From: Entamoeba invadens IP1
Lineage: Eukaryota > Evosea > Mastigamoebida > Endamoebidae
Reading direction: 5' to 3'
DNA length: 64,000 nt
Assembly (NCBI RefSeq): GCF_000330505.1
Contig: NW_004440426.1
Coordinates: 293,094-357,093, forward strand
In this document: in pieces, positions 30,141 to 39,330 of the stretch
Position numbering within the stretch: position 1 is the stretch's first letter
Layout: each line of letters opens with the position of its first letter
Made by a program: the position numbers and the translations under genes
Notes under the pieces: generated by a model
Database searches by the model: none
The model's input: the letters and a program-made list of their open reading frames with translations, nothing else
What the model was told of the DNA's origin: nothing

Positions 30141-31739
30141 TTAAGCAATTCTTTGTTGTTCTTGTATGACTCGTGGAGGTAACTGCCTTATTACTCCTGG
30201 GAGAGAATAACGTTCATTAATTAAATAAAAATGAACATCTCTTAATGGATACGCAAGAACATGATAGTTACATAAACAATGACAAATTGTAGTCAAATTG
30301 TTATATTTGTTTATACTCAACGAATAAGGTTCTCGCATTATTTTAAATAAACTAACTAATCTCCCAAACATGTTTTCCACTATAATTCTAAGAGAAGATA
30401 CTATGCTGTTGTGAATTTTTATTATACCATGGGTGATTTCATCATCAGTTGTGTCGAATTTATACATTCCAATTACATTTTCAATTGAACCATACGCAGA
30501 GTCAGCCAGTACAAATTCGTTATGCTGAGTCAACCACATTTTGAAATTTTTAAAAATAGTTGCATCGTGGAATGAAGCTGGTATACACGTTGTCAGCTTT
30601 GTAACAATTCCCAGAGAAGTGCAATAAGCTTCACTTTTTAGTGCACTCTTGTTAATCTTTTGACTAAAAAAGACACCATTCCAACACAGCCTCCCACCCA
30701 CGATTTTTGAAGAGTTGTTAACCCTTTGATCTCTACCATCTACTGCAAACCTACACTTTTTTAAATTGGGAATCCATTCACTATAAGAAGCCTCACAGGT
30801 CTCTGCAAACGTTTTTGTTATTTCTGTTGTATTTTCCAACTTTACCATTAAATGTTCTCTGGCGTTATCTGTGAACAAATTTAATGCATCTTCTATTGCC
30901 CTTTCAACTCTTAACTCAGCTCTGGTGGTCACCAATAATGATTGTTCTGAATTGATGCTCCAATCTCGATCTTTGAATTTTTTATTCATTCCCAAACACA
31001 AATAAATATCAAAATAAGATTTGTTGGTGTGTAATAGAGTCATCAAAATCAACAAATTTTCGTTTGTTTTTAAATTGTTTGATTTTGAATGTCTCAAAAT
31101 TTCTGATGAATACTTTTTATCAGACCATGTTGCAACACGTACATTGTGTCCGTTATTATCAAAAGAGAATCTACACATCAAACTACTAAAAATTTCATGT
31201 ATCTCAACAAAGTCTTTTATCTGAAAACCCGTTAATCTCTTTATGTTGTTTAGATTTATTTCAACAAGGTCAGTGGCTTCTGGCATAACAAGGTGTAAGT
31301 CGAGTGGGTTTGGAGTTTGATGATTAAGTAAATTGGGTGTGGATAATATTCTTTGAATAAAGTTTTGTCTTGTTTCATCAACGAGCGGTTGTGCAACAAA
31401 CATACCTTCGGATCTCAAATGACGCAAGTAATCAGTTGTATCTCTTCTCCGAGTATTTGAGAGTTGTTGTGGTGTGTTATGTGTTTCTGAGTTTCTTCTG
31501 GATTCATTAGAAGTCATTTGTTGCTGGCGTATATCCATATCGACATGTGTTGCTCCTCTTCTTGTTGCCACTGTGGTATTAAGAGAGTTTGAGGTAATTT
31601 GTCTTTCTCTTTGGGTGGCTATTCTTGTTGGTTGTGTTGTCTGCATTCGGGGTGCAACAAATCTCAAAACACTGGTTGGGGTTGGTGCAGTTGTTGTACT
31701 TGTGTTCGGGTTGTGTGTGTTCTGTCTTTGACGAGGCAT
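30141..31739 (-). CDS. DDE_Tnp_4 transposase (PIF/Harbinger-IS5-like)
   Basis: A 532-residue transposase, intact from ATG 31739 to the stop. The first 115 residues are Thr/Gln/Arg/Asn-rich and probably disordered or DNA-contacting. A helical middle region (about 150-300) precedes the RNase-H-like core. The catalytic triad is readable: D334 in FAVDGRD, D413 in VLADSAYG, and E455 in IIVENMFGRL, with 79 and 41 residues between, the DDE_Tnp_4 spacing. The HDATIFKN segment before D413 (about 391-398) is also typical of IS5/Harbinger/HARBI1 proteins. No Myb-like partner ORF, which most PIF/Harbinger elements carry, is in the element, so it is closer to single-gene IS5-like eukaryotic elements. No stop or frameshift is seen. 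Confidence 0.85.
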   Translation of the reverse strand: MPRQRQNTHNPNTSTTTAPTPTSVLRFVAPRMQTTQPTRIATQRERQITSNSLNTTVATRRGATHVDMDIRQQQMTSNESRRNSETHNTPQQLSNTRRRDTTDYLRHLRSEGMFVAQPLVDETRQNFIQRILSTPNLLNHQTPNPLDLHLVMPEATDLVEINLNNIKRLTGFQIKDFVEIHEIFSSLMCRFSFDNNGHNVRVATWSDKKYSSEILRHSKSNNLKTNENLLILMTLLHTNKSYFDIYLCLGMNKKFKDRDWSINSEQSLLVTTRAELRVERAIEDALNLFTDNAREHLMVKLENTTEITKTFAETCEASYSEWIPNLKKCRFAVDGRDQRVNNSSKIVGGRLCWNGVFFSQKINKSALKSEAYCTSLGIVTKLTTCIPASFHDATIFKNFKMWLTQHNEFVLADSAYGSIENVIGMYKFDTTDDEITHGIIKIHNSIVSSLRIIVENMFGRLVSLFKIMREPYSLSINKYNNLTTICHCLCNYHVLAYPLRDVHFYLINERYSLPGVIRQLPPRVIQEQQRIA

Positions 31740-31829
31740 TCTGTGAATAAAGTTAACAAAAAGTGGTTTAAATAAATAACCTAAAATATACTGAAATATT
31801 GGAAATATTTCTATTTTAATTACTTAAAA

Positions 31830-32126
31830 AAACGGGCGATTAGGATAACTTAATCTGGTTTATTAATTGTTAATTTAAATTAAAATATAACTTATATATA
31901 GTATAGTTGAATATAGTAAAACAATAGAATACATGTTTTTTTTTCAAAAGAAAAAAACAATAATAGTATACACATTGATAAAAGTTATTATATTATATAG
32001 TTTCAAAAATAAGACACTACATAAAAACAGAGAAACTTCAAAGGTTGTAAGTAATTTTAAATAATTAATTCTTATTCAAATTTTACTTTTGTTTATGAAA
32101 TTATTTCATTTTCGTATTGTGACCCA
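31830..32126. repeat. right terminal inverted repeat
   Basis: 297 bp ending CGTATTGTGACCCA; exact inverse of 29785-30081. Confidence 0.95.
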
Positions 32127-32265
32127 ATAAACTATAATACAATCTATTTAAATAAAACAGTTTAAATAAAAAGAAAAGAAAAAAAACATAGTAAAAGTAT
32201 AGTAAAAATGTAGTAAAGTCTAAACCATTAAATTAGGGTTTTTAGAGTGTTCAACTTTGGTGCAG

Positions 32266-32670
32266 ATGGTCGGACCAGTTGTGAAGCCAAAGATCGTAAA
32301 GAAATATCGCGGACACTTCAAGCGCTTCGACTCGAACCGCTTCCTCCGTGTGAAGCCCTCATGGAGACACCCAAGAGGTATTGATAACAGAATGCGCAGA
32401 AGATATAAGGGCACTGGTCCAATGCCACGCATCGGGTATGGAAGTGACAAAAAGACTAGATTCATGCTCCCATGCGGTATGTTCAAATTTACCGTCCACA
32501 ACACCACCGAGCTTGAGATGATCATGATGCAAAACAGAACCTACGCTGCTGAAATCCACCACGCTGTCTCAGCCAAAAAAAGAATGGAAATCGTCGCAAG
32601 AGCTAAAGTCTTGAATATCAGAGTCCTCAACGGTGATGCCAGAATCAAGAAACAAGAAGTCGCCAAGTAA
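32266..32670 (+). CDS. RPL32: ribosomal protein eL32
   Basis: Large-subunit ribosomal protein of 134 residues. Family segments run in order: PVVKPKIVKKYRGHFKRFDS, WRHPRGIDNRMRRRYKG, then MPRIGYGSDKKTRFMLPCG and the C-terminal RMEIVARAKVLNIRVLNGDARI. I start at ATG 32266 (MVGPVVKP); the open frame begins three codons earlier only with TTG. Codon choice is strongly C-ending, as expected for a highly expressed gene, and unlike the neighbouring transposon. The transposon ends 139 bases upstream, so it now forms most of this gene's upstream region. Confidence 0.95.
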   Translation: MVGPVVKPKIVKKYRGHFKRFDSNRFLRVKPSWRHPRGIDNRMRRRYKGTGPMPRIGYGSDKKTRFMLPCGMFKFTVHNTTELEMIMMQNRTYAAEIHHAVSAKKRMEIVARAKVLNIRVLNGDARIKKQEVAK

Positions 32671-33014
32671 TTGTCTTCCTCAATTTAAGTGCCTTTTTCT
32701 GTTTATCTTTTCTTGCTCGTCAAACCAAGTGTTTATAATTAAAATACTATTACAACTACTATACACTTTTATTGTATTTTTTCAAATTTAACTATATATA
32801 AACTATTGTTTGTTATTCAAATACAACAAATAGTATATTTATAATATAAATAATAAATTGGTATAATACCAAGCCCTCCCGCCCAAATAGGCCAAATAAG
32901 CCCTAGACATCATATGTGTTACAAAAAAAGGAGAAGAATAGTAAAAAGTATAATAAAAGAAGTAAAAAGTTAGAAGAACCCTACGAAAACTGAAAAATGT
33001 GAGAGGACATCGTG
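32671..33014. other. spacer with P0 promoter region
   Basis: 344 bases. Unlike most spacers it has a C/G-richer patch at 32868-32912. An AUG followed at once by a stop (ATGTGA, 32997-33002) lies 15 bases before the P0 start; it may be upstream of or within the very short 5' leader. Confidence 0.4.
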
Positions 33015-33971
33015 ATGGCTCCACACAAAGCAGGACTCAGCAAAGAGCAAAAGAAGCAAAAGAAGAGCGACTACTTGGCCAAGATGAAGAAATACTTTGA
33101 CGAGTACAAGGAGATCGTTATTGTACGTGTGGACAACGTCGGGTCTTCCCAGTTCCAGGTCATCCGAAAGGAGTTGAGAAGCACTTGCGAGTTTGTGATG
33201 GGGAAGAACACCCTCATCCGTAAAGCAATTAAGATGGAGATGGAGGCCCACCCAGAACTTGAACTCCTCTTAGAACACATTAAGGGCAATGTCGGATTCA
33301 TCTTCACTAAAGGAGACCTCCACGCCTTAAAGGATAAATTGGCCGAATTGAAGAGCCCATCTCCAGCTAAAGCTGGTATCATTGCACCAAATGATGTCAT
33401 TGTCCCCGCTGGTGACACTGGTTTGGACCCAACTCAAACTTCTTTCATTCAGGCTTTGAACATTCAGTCTAAGATTACTAAGGGGCAGATCGAAATCATT
33501 GGTAACACCCTTTTGATTAAGGAAGGCGAAAAGGTCGGCGTCTCACAAGCCGTGTTGTTGCAGAAGTTGAAGATCAACCCATTCAGATACGGAGCCGTCA
33601 TCGACACTATTTACGACAATGGCGTCGTCTATGGAGCTAGCGCTTTGAACTACTCCGACGCAGATATCGTCAAGACTTTCCAACAAGGCGTCCAAGCAGT
33701 CACTTCAGTCTCACTCGCTGCTAACATCCCAACAGAAGCAGCTTGCCCACACATCATGCTCAACGCTTTCCAGGCTTTGCTCGGCTTCTCAAAGGCCACC
33801 GGCGTCAAGTTCCCATTGGCTGACAAAATCTTCGAGAATATGTCATCCGCCCCAGTCGCTGTCGCCTCCGTTGCCGCATCTGGAGCTACAGAAGAGAAGA
33901 AGGAAGAAGTTCAGGAAGAGAAGAAAGAGGAAGCCGAAGAGGACTTCGGTGGTTTTGGTGATCTTTTCTAA
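33015..33971 (+). CDS. RPLP0: ribosomal stalk protein uL10 (P0)
   Basis: Base of the acidic ribosomal stalk, 318 residues. The N-terminal rRNA-binding domain has KKYFDEYKEIVIVRVDNVGS (about 24-43) and FVMGKNTLIRKAIK (about 60-73). The middle carries the eukaryotic insertion PSPAKAGIIAPNDVIVPAG. The C-terminus has the Ala/Glu-rich hinge and the conserved peptide EEAEEDFGGFGDLF that recruits elongation factors; this lineage ends FGDLF, close to the common FGLFD-type tail but with order changed. Start is ATG 33015, the frame opening one codon earlier with GTG. Codon use is highly biased. No intron. Confidence 0.95.
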   Translation: MAPHKAGLSKEQKKQKKSDYLAKMKKYFDEYKEIVIVRVDNVGSSQFQVIRKELRSTCEFVMGKNTLIRKAIKMEMEAHPELELLLEHIKGNVGFIFTKGDLHALKDKLAELKSPSPAKAGIIAPNDVIVPAGDTGLDPTQTSFIQALNIQSKITKGQIEIIGNTLLIKEGEKVGVSQAVLLQKLKINPFRYGAVIDTIYDNGVVYGASALNYSDADIVKTFQQGVQAVTSVSLAANIPTEAACPHIMLNAFQALLGFSKATGVKFPLADKIFENMSSAPVAVASVAASGATEEKKEEVQEEKKEEAEEDFGGFGDLF

Positions 33972-34180
33972 ACGTAATTCGTTGCTGAGAATATTTGGTT
34001 GTTTGGTCATTGCCTTGTAAAATTCTACTCGAGTTATAGTTACTCTTTAGTATAGTATTATTATTATACATATATAGTTTTGAAAATATAGAATTATTAA
34101 TATTATACTTCTTATAATTTGAGTTTACTCAGAAACTATAATTCAAAGTATAAATAGAATTGATAGTATAAATGTGGAGT

Positions 34181-35636
34181 CTAGTCTACAGGAGTTAGTG
34201 TCTCTTCGAGAGCCGAAAGACATATTTTGACAGCCACAGTATCAACAACACACTTCTTGTTCTCCGTTTGAAGAGATAAGATGAGTTTGTTGACAACACT
34301 TTTGATGTGTTTTGTGTGTGCTTGTAACTCGCAGAATGAACTTGGAGCGACCCAAAATGGCGTTTGTTTTGTTTTGATTGCTTTAAGAGTCGACGGTGAG
34401 ATTGGAGCGAACACAAAGTCGACCGATTGTGTAGTTTTCTTCTAAAAGTCAAATGAATATTTGTAGAGAGAAAGCAACGAGTTGACAAACCTTTTCTTTT
34501 TGAGTGAATTGGTGTCTATTCTTTTTATTCGTCTTTGTTAATTCATTGTGTATTATATCGTCATCAAAACAATTGATTTTGGGAAATACACCGAGTAATA
34601 TATTTTCAGCTATTCTGATGAGTTCATAAATATCCTCAAAATGTGGGAGTGGAGTGACTTCTCTCAGTGCGCTTGGTAAGTCGTCCGTGGGTAATAAGTT
34701 ATCCCGTGTTTTGTGTAAAATAGCTATAAAAATACCATTGGCCAACTCAAGGTGATTTCCATATGCAAAAATGGCATCCCAAAGTGGTGGAACTTGGTCG
34801 TAGTCAAGATCTCTAAGAAAGAGGACCTTATAGAATCGATAACTGATGACATTCAACAACTCAGTTTCTTGTAATACGTCCGCCAATTGTTTATCATAGA
34901 ACGAAATTGTTTCAATGATTCTCTCGCACTTCAATTGAATGGGAAGAACTTCGTCTTTGATATCGGACGTTCTTAATTGGTAGACATCGCTCATCATTTC
35001 TCCGAGTTTGTCAAATAACGCATATACAAATACTTCAATGTTTTCGTGGATACAAAAGACCTTCATTATCTCTTGAATGTCTTTTTGTAATGTCCCAACT
35101 TCGCTCTGTAACATCGTAAAAGACTTATAGAACACAAAGTATAAGGTGCCAACTAATTCATTTTGTCCTTGTTGATAACTCAGTGTCTCATGTTCCATTG
35201 CAAAGATGTAACAAATCCTTTCTATGGTCTGTTTCACACTTTCATCAAAGAATGGAGTGTCCATATAAAGTCGATTGATATCTAATTCAATCAGATATTT
35301 GACGTTTTCTTGCTTCTTGTAGACCTCACTCTCCTTTTCTATCAATGGATCTCCTCGGATGATGTGTCGCTCTTTTTCTGTAATCGACTCCCAATGTCTT
35401 GTGGTCACTTCCTAATTCAAATAAGACACACTAACAAACACTTCTCTAAGCCTCTTATATTCAGAAACCTTTTTATTCAGTAGTACTCCCCACCTCGTCG
35501 AAATTTGCTTTGGTAATATTTTCATAAAAACAAGCCACGCTAAAGCTCGGCACCTCTCACCAACTCCTTCGGTCATAGCTTTCTCAATTAATGTTTTGTA
35601 TCCAGTCTTCTTCACAAACAACTCTTCTATATCCAT
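34181..35636 (-). CDS. TBC-domain Rab GTPase-activating protein
   Basis: TBC (Rab-GAP) protein of about 458 residues. Proposed exons: 35636-35442, 35411-34491 and 34441-34181. The 3' intron (34490-34442, 49 nt, GTTTGT...TAG) is convincing. The 5' junction is odd: the two parts are in the same frame, separated only by 30 nt (35441-35412, GTGTTT...TAG) whose last codon is the sole stop. Either a very short intron or a true stop. Domain signs: ERCRALAWLVFMKILPK (start of TBC), ELDINRLYMDTPFF where most TBC proteins have IxxDxxRT, and SYQQGQNELVGTLYFVF matching the YxQGM motif with the catalytic Gln. The R finger is replaced by N-R in DINRLY, shifted by one, so activity is uncertain. Closest in layout to TBC1D5-type proteins. 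Confidence 0.75.
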
Positions 35637-36036
35637 TTGAAATGGCTATGATACTAAGTTCTTTAGTTCTTATTCAATCTTTGACTTTTTCTTTAATTTG
35701 GTATGGAATTTTTCGAAGATTTTTCTTCTAAATTTAAGTTTTTTTCTCGTTTTATACAATTTTAAAATAGATGGTTAATAACTATATTTTTTAATTATTA
35801 ATAGTATTTCAATAACCAATTTTTTTTTTTTTTATAATAATATAAAAAATTATAAATTGTAGTTTAGTATTTTATTTTGACACACTAATAATAGATTTAA
35901 ATTAATATAAATACAACTTTATTGAAAATAATAATATTATATAATAATGATAATATTATTATTATTATTATTAAGTCATTATAATATTAGAATTAATAAT
36001 AACACAATCAACAATACAAACAACTCAAAAAGATAA
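35637..36036. other. AT-rich divergent promoter spacer
   Basis: 400 bases between divergent genes, with a T11 tract near 35821 and an ATT repeat near 35950. Nothing else. Confidence 0.35.
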
Positions 36037-37041
36037 ATGAATAAAATCCAAATCCATCCCTCACTCATTCTATCAACAACAAAAATAACGTTAGACGAAA
36101 TAAAGCGCCGGTCACAAGGGACTGTTCTCGAACAATGCATTGCGAAGAACGAACCTGCTACTTCAGACGTTTCAGTGATTTCGTCGGTGAGCGACTTTTT
36201 ACAAATGACCGACATCACTACACTCCCGTTGGTACTTTTGTGTGAAAAAGTCGAACAAATGATACAAGGTGGTGTCAACCCATTTGATGCATTGACATAT
36301 TCTAAGATCATAGAAAGTCCAGAGTCACTCGACTTCTTTTTCGAAACGATCTGTCCATCGACTTTATATAAAATTGCACTCTCAGACACTGGAAAGGTGT
36401 TCCGACTTGTGCTCTACGGACTGACTTCGCAAAATCTTCTGTCTCCTCCGATGACACTTCTCGCAAACCAACTCTACTTCTCGTCATCAAATATCCCACT
36501 CAACAAAAACTCCAATTTCTATTACAACTTTTACTACAACAATGGGTCTGATACAAACTACGCGGCAGATAAAAGCAATAAAGAACACATCAGAGACTGT
36601 AGAGTGACTGACTTGGAAGGGAAAGTGGATGAGATGCACAGAATTGTCGACTCTTTGAAGTACAAAGTGTCTCAACAGTATGAGAACAAGCCCGTAGAAG
36701 TGTCACACCCTCACAGTGAGAACGACGGATTCAAATATCTGGTATTTAAAGACAAGACTTATGTCAAAATTTTTGAAGGGAAATTACAAGGGAAGACGTA
36801 CATCATCGACTCTCCACCAGATGGTCTTGACTTTTCTCTCAGCACCGAGAAGTTTGTAGTGACGTCTGGAGGTAAAGAAGTCGATGTTTGTGAAGTGTCT
36901 ATAGATGAGCAGATGGCTGTAGTGTGGAGTGTAGTTGAGTCATTATTCACGTACAAAATGCATTCAGTGGAGCCCAAGAATGTGATTCTTTCTGGCGACC
37001 AGCCCGTGCAATGGGATGTATTTGACGAATTGCTAATTTAA
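36037..37041 (+). CDS. uncharacterised 334-residue protein
   Basis: No family recognised. The N-terminal half (about 1-150) is helical with balanced composition. A low-complexity patch at about 157-175 is Asn/Tyr-rich (NSNFYYNFYYNNGSDTNY). A short coiled coil follows at about 192-215 (VTDLEGKVDEMHRIVDSLKY). The C-terminal 110 residues look beta-rich, with FKYLVFKDKTYVKIFEGKL and a final acidic segment. No signal peptide or transmembrane helix. Shares a divergent promoter spacer with the TBC gene. Codon use resembles that of neighbouring genes, so it is expected to be real and expressed. Confidence 0.65.
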   Translation: MNKIQIHPSLILSTTKITLDEIKRRSQGTVLEQCIAKNEPATSDVSVISSVSDFLQMTDITTLPLVLLCEKVEQMIQGGVNPFDALTYSKIIESPESLDFFFETICPSTLYKIALSDTGKVFRLVLYGLTSQNLLSPPMTLLANQLYFSSSNIPLNKNSNFYYNFYYNNGSDTNYAADKSNKEHIRDCRVTDLEGKVDEMHRIVDSLKYKVSQQYENKPVEVSHPHSENDGFKYLVFKDKTYVKIFEGKLQGKTYIIDSPPDGLDFSLSTEKFVVTSGGKEVDVCEVSIDEQMAVVWSVVESLFTYKMHSVEPKNVILSGDQPVQWDVFDELLI

Positions 37042-37174
37042 AATGATATTGAAGTTAGAGATAAAGGTGGTCTTCCATCACCAGAACACCTTCGCTTACT
37101 TAGGAACCAAAGAATTAAAAAGATTAATAAAAAGAACTATATAAGGATTTGAGAGAGTTGATAACAGAAACCCT

Positions 37175-37188
37175 GGAACTTATAAATA
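37175..37188 (+). promoter_or_regulatory. GAAC plus TATA-like element before eL40
   Basis: GGAACTTATAAATA, ending 12 bases before the ATG, joins a GAAC-like core to a TATA-like string. Both resemble reported Entamoeba core elements; the close spacing to the ATG fits the very short leaders of this genus. Sequence match only. Confidence 0.35.
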
Positions 37189-37200
37189 CAGTTGTCAAAA

Positions 37201-37371
37201 ATGGGAATAGAGCCAGCCCTCGAGGCCATTGCGAAAAAATACAACTGCGATAAGATGATCTGCAGAAGATGTTATGCGAGACTTCCGCTGAGAGCCACCA
37301 CATGCCGAAAGAAAAAATGCGGACATGCAGCTGATTTGAGAATTAAGAAGAAATTGCAGCCAAAGAAATAA
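37201..37371 (+). CDS. RPL40: ribosomal protein eL40, no ubiquitin fusion
   Basis: A 56-residue basic zinc-ribbon protein of the large subunit. The family core is clear: [17 protein letters not shown] followed by CRKKKCGH, giving the four Cys of the zinc site (C16, C21, C24 and C35/C40 region), and the basic tail [12 protein letters not shown]. In most eukaryotes eL40 is made as a C-terminal fusion to ubiquitin and released by cleavage. Here the ATG directly precedes the eL40 part (MGIEPAL, matching the usual IIEPSL) and the upstream bases hold stops and a promoter-like string, so there is no ubiquitin moiety. The gene is too short for a standard ORF cutoff. Confidence 0.9.
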   Translation: MGIEPALEAIAKKYNCDKMICRRCYARLPLRATTCRKKKCGHAADLRIKKKLQPKK

Positions 37372-37481
37372 TCAAGTTATTGTGGTCCACTTAGGTTTTC
37401 CGTCTTTTTGTCTTGTTTTCTTTGTTATTAATTAAAAGAAGTTTAATAAACAAGTTAATTAAAACTCAAAAAAGAAGTTGC

Positions 37482-38086
37482 ATGTTTATCCAACTGGTAG
37501 TCACAGGGTATTCGTTTCTGTGTGCCCTTCTCTCTGAATACATCACAAAATATTTTGTGACAGGTAACACGGATTATTTGTCTTACGTCGATGCTTTAGA
37601 AAAAATCGACGAAAAACGTTTGAGGGTTTTCAATCAAATTTTTTATAAAGGAATTAGAGGAAAATATAGCACTCAGGAATTGTATAACAACTAGTCGCAA
37701 AACTCGGAGGGTACGAAAATAAGAAGAAAATCGACAAATTGAACAAAGACAAGGAAGATATCAACCAAAAGATCGCGTTCATCAAATTCAAACCAATGAT
37801 CCTCAATGTCGTCATCATGATCGTTTCTACTATTCTCGTCAATTATCTCTTCGACCCACAACCAGTCGGAATACTCCCTTTCGAACCATTTGGGTTCTTC
37901 ACTCGTGTCACTCATAGAAACTTGCCGGGAGAGAATATGCAAGAATGCTCAATCTTCTTTTTCTTCATATTGACACGAATGACTCTGAAACCAATTTGCG
38001 CTCAACTCTTTGGGAACGACAACGTGAATGAGGCAAGCTTCATGAATGCATTCATCCCGAACTCTGAGGCATTCAAATCCGAATAA
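37482..38086 (+). CDS. TMCO1-like ER membrane protein
   Basis: A 175-residue protein of the TMCO1/EMC3/GET1 insertase superfamily from exons 37482-37617 and 37695-38086. The 77-nt intron is GTTTGA...TAG; splicing gives EKIDEKLAKLGGYENKKK, a continuous coiled coil. Topology: helix 1 (about 2-22), coiled coil (about 36-75), helix 2 (about 82-102) and helix 3. The TMCO1 signature is well kept: GILPFEPFGFFTRVTHRNLPGENMQ, where human TMCO1 has a LPF.P...Q..SHRNL.G.D pattern. TMCO1 acts in ER calcium leak and in the multipass translocon. I start at ATG 37482; the upstream frame uses TTG. The GTTTGA donor deviates at one base from the usual one. Confidence 0.85.
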
Positions 38087-38247
38087 TTAATTCATTACTA
38101 ATTAATTTAATAAATAATTATTAATTAATTTAATTGGTAATAAATAATTATATATTAATTAATAATAATATATTATTAATATATTAATAATGAATTAATT
38201 AATTGAATTTGATTGAATTAAAAATACCACAAAAAATTTAAAGCCAA

Positions 38248-39330
38248 TCAATTCATCTGAAGGGCGACCATCTCGTCTACAGCAAATGTTGGAGTACTGC
38301 AGAGCTTTTCCCCATTATCAACATAATCTCGACTAAAATTGCCAGAGATCCTACTCTCCTCATTTGCTTTACAATTTCCACTGATGACAAAGGCCCCAGC
38401 AAACGACAAAATGTTCTCGGAATCATCAGGAAAGGCCCAAGTCGAGTATGAGGAATTGTCACGCTTCATGTATTTGGTGGCTTTCCCGTCTTTCACACGA
38501 AACACAAAATGCTCCTTGTCACCAAAAACCCCTTTCGCGACGTCGTCGACGATCGGAAACTCGGAACAATACCCGCCAAATATGTCGTTTTTAGTAGTCT
38601 TCACTATGACTAACACCTTCTTGTTGGATCCCACACATCGATTGAACTCCTCTGCACTAAAACCCTCGTCAGTGCCTTTATAAAAGGTGTCCACCACTTT
38701 CTTCTCCGCCATTTTCTCGATTGCGTCGATCACTGTTTTGTCAAATGGCGTGTCTAAGATCTCTTCGACGCCTTTTGGCTCTTCCTCTTTTTTAAGTTCA
38801 CTGATTACTGTCGCCGTCGTCGTTTTTTCTGAAGGCTTTACAACTACCTTTTCCGGTTCTTGAACGACGGCAGTTGGCTTTTGTGGTTCGATGAGTTCCA
38901 CGTGAGGTTCTTCATGATGCTCAAATGGCTTTGCCTTTTCTTTGACTATTTCATGAGTTACTTCTTTGGCTCCAAAAGTCGATGTGGTTGAAAGGGAATG
39001 GACTAATTGTTCTAAGGCGACAAGACGGTCGGTGAGGTGCTTAATAGCATCTGAGCTCTCAACCTCCGCTTTTGTTTTTGCGGCTATTTGTGACTCGAGT
39101 GTACCAACCATTTGTTTGAGTGCGTTGTTTTCAGTTGTAAGGCGTTGTGTTTCCTTTTGAAGCTGTTCGATTGTTTTGGATGACGACTCGACCGTTTCAT
39201 TTAAAGTGACTTGAACGGCAGACACTTTCTTGACTTCGTCTAAGACATAAAGGTCTGCGGACTGCCTGTTATCAAGATATCTCTCAAAGACGTACTGTTT
39301 CAATATCAGCGAATTGATGGTTTCTTCCAT
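38248..39330 (-). CDS. coiled-coil TLDc-domain protein
   Basis: A 360-residue protein. A coiled coil covers about 30-120 (TIEQLQKETQRLTTENNALK and following heptads). A Lys/Glu/Pro-rich linker runs to about 195. The last 155 residues are a TLDc-like domain: DTFYKGTDEGFSAEEFNRCV (about 214-233), KKVLVIVKTTKNDIFGGYCS, and the late SFAGAFVISGNCKANEESR segment. The canonical TLDc opening has the same S/G-start and a conserved F..G.. pattern. Unlike the two short TLDc genes at 388-942 and 2061-2600 it adds an oligomerising coiled coil. Role unknown; homologues elsewhere associate with V-ATPase. ATG 39330 clear, no intron. Confidence 0.75.
   Translation of the reverse strand: MEETINSLILKQYVFERYLDNRQSADLYVLDEVKKVSAVQVTLNETVESSSKTIEQLQKETQRLTTENNALKQMVGTLESQIAAKTKAEVESSDAIKHLTDRLVALEQLVHSLSTTSTFGAKEVTHEIVKEKAKPFEHHEEPHVELIEPQKPTAVVQEPEKVVVKPSEKTTTATVISELKKEEEPKGVEEILDTPFDKTVIDAIEKMAEKKVVDTFYKGTDEGFSAEEFNRCVGSNKKVLVIVKTTKNDIFGGYCSEFPIVDDVAKGVFGDKEHFVFRVKDGKATKYMKRDNSSYSTWAFPDDSENILSFAGAFVISGNCKANEESRISGNFSRDYVDNGEKLCSTPTFAVDEMVALQMN

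Larger units (their letters stand above)
29785..32126 (-). mobile_element. complete DDE transposon with identical 297-bp TIRs
   Basis: A 2342-bp class II element. Its ends, starting TGGGTCACAATACGAAAATG, are inverted repeats of 297 bp that I compared base by base and find identical. The 3-bp string ATA flanks it on each side (29782-29784 and 32127-32129) as a probable target-site duplication. One intact transposase gene fills the centre. Transposase class (DDE_Tnp_4) and 3-bp duplication place it with PIF/Harbinger-IS5-like elements. Identical arms and an unbroken gene suggest recent movement. Its right end lies 139 bases before the eL32 start codon. Confidence 0.9.

Noticed and set aside
35941..35975. 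ATT/ATA repeats as possible CRISPR or satellite
   Set aside because: Simple A/T microsatellite; no spacers or repeat units of useful length anywhere in the window.
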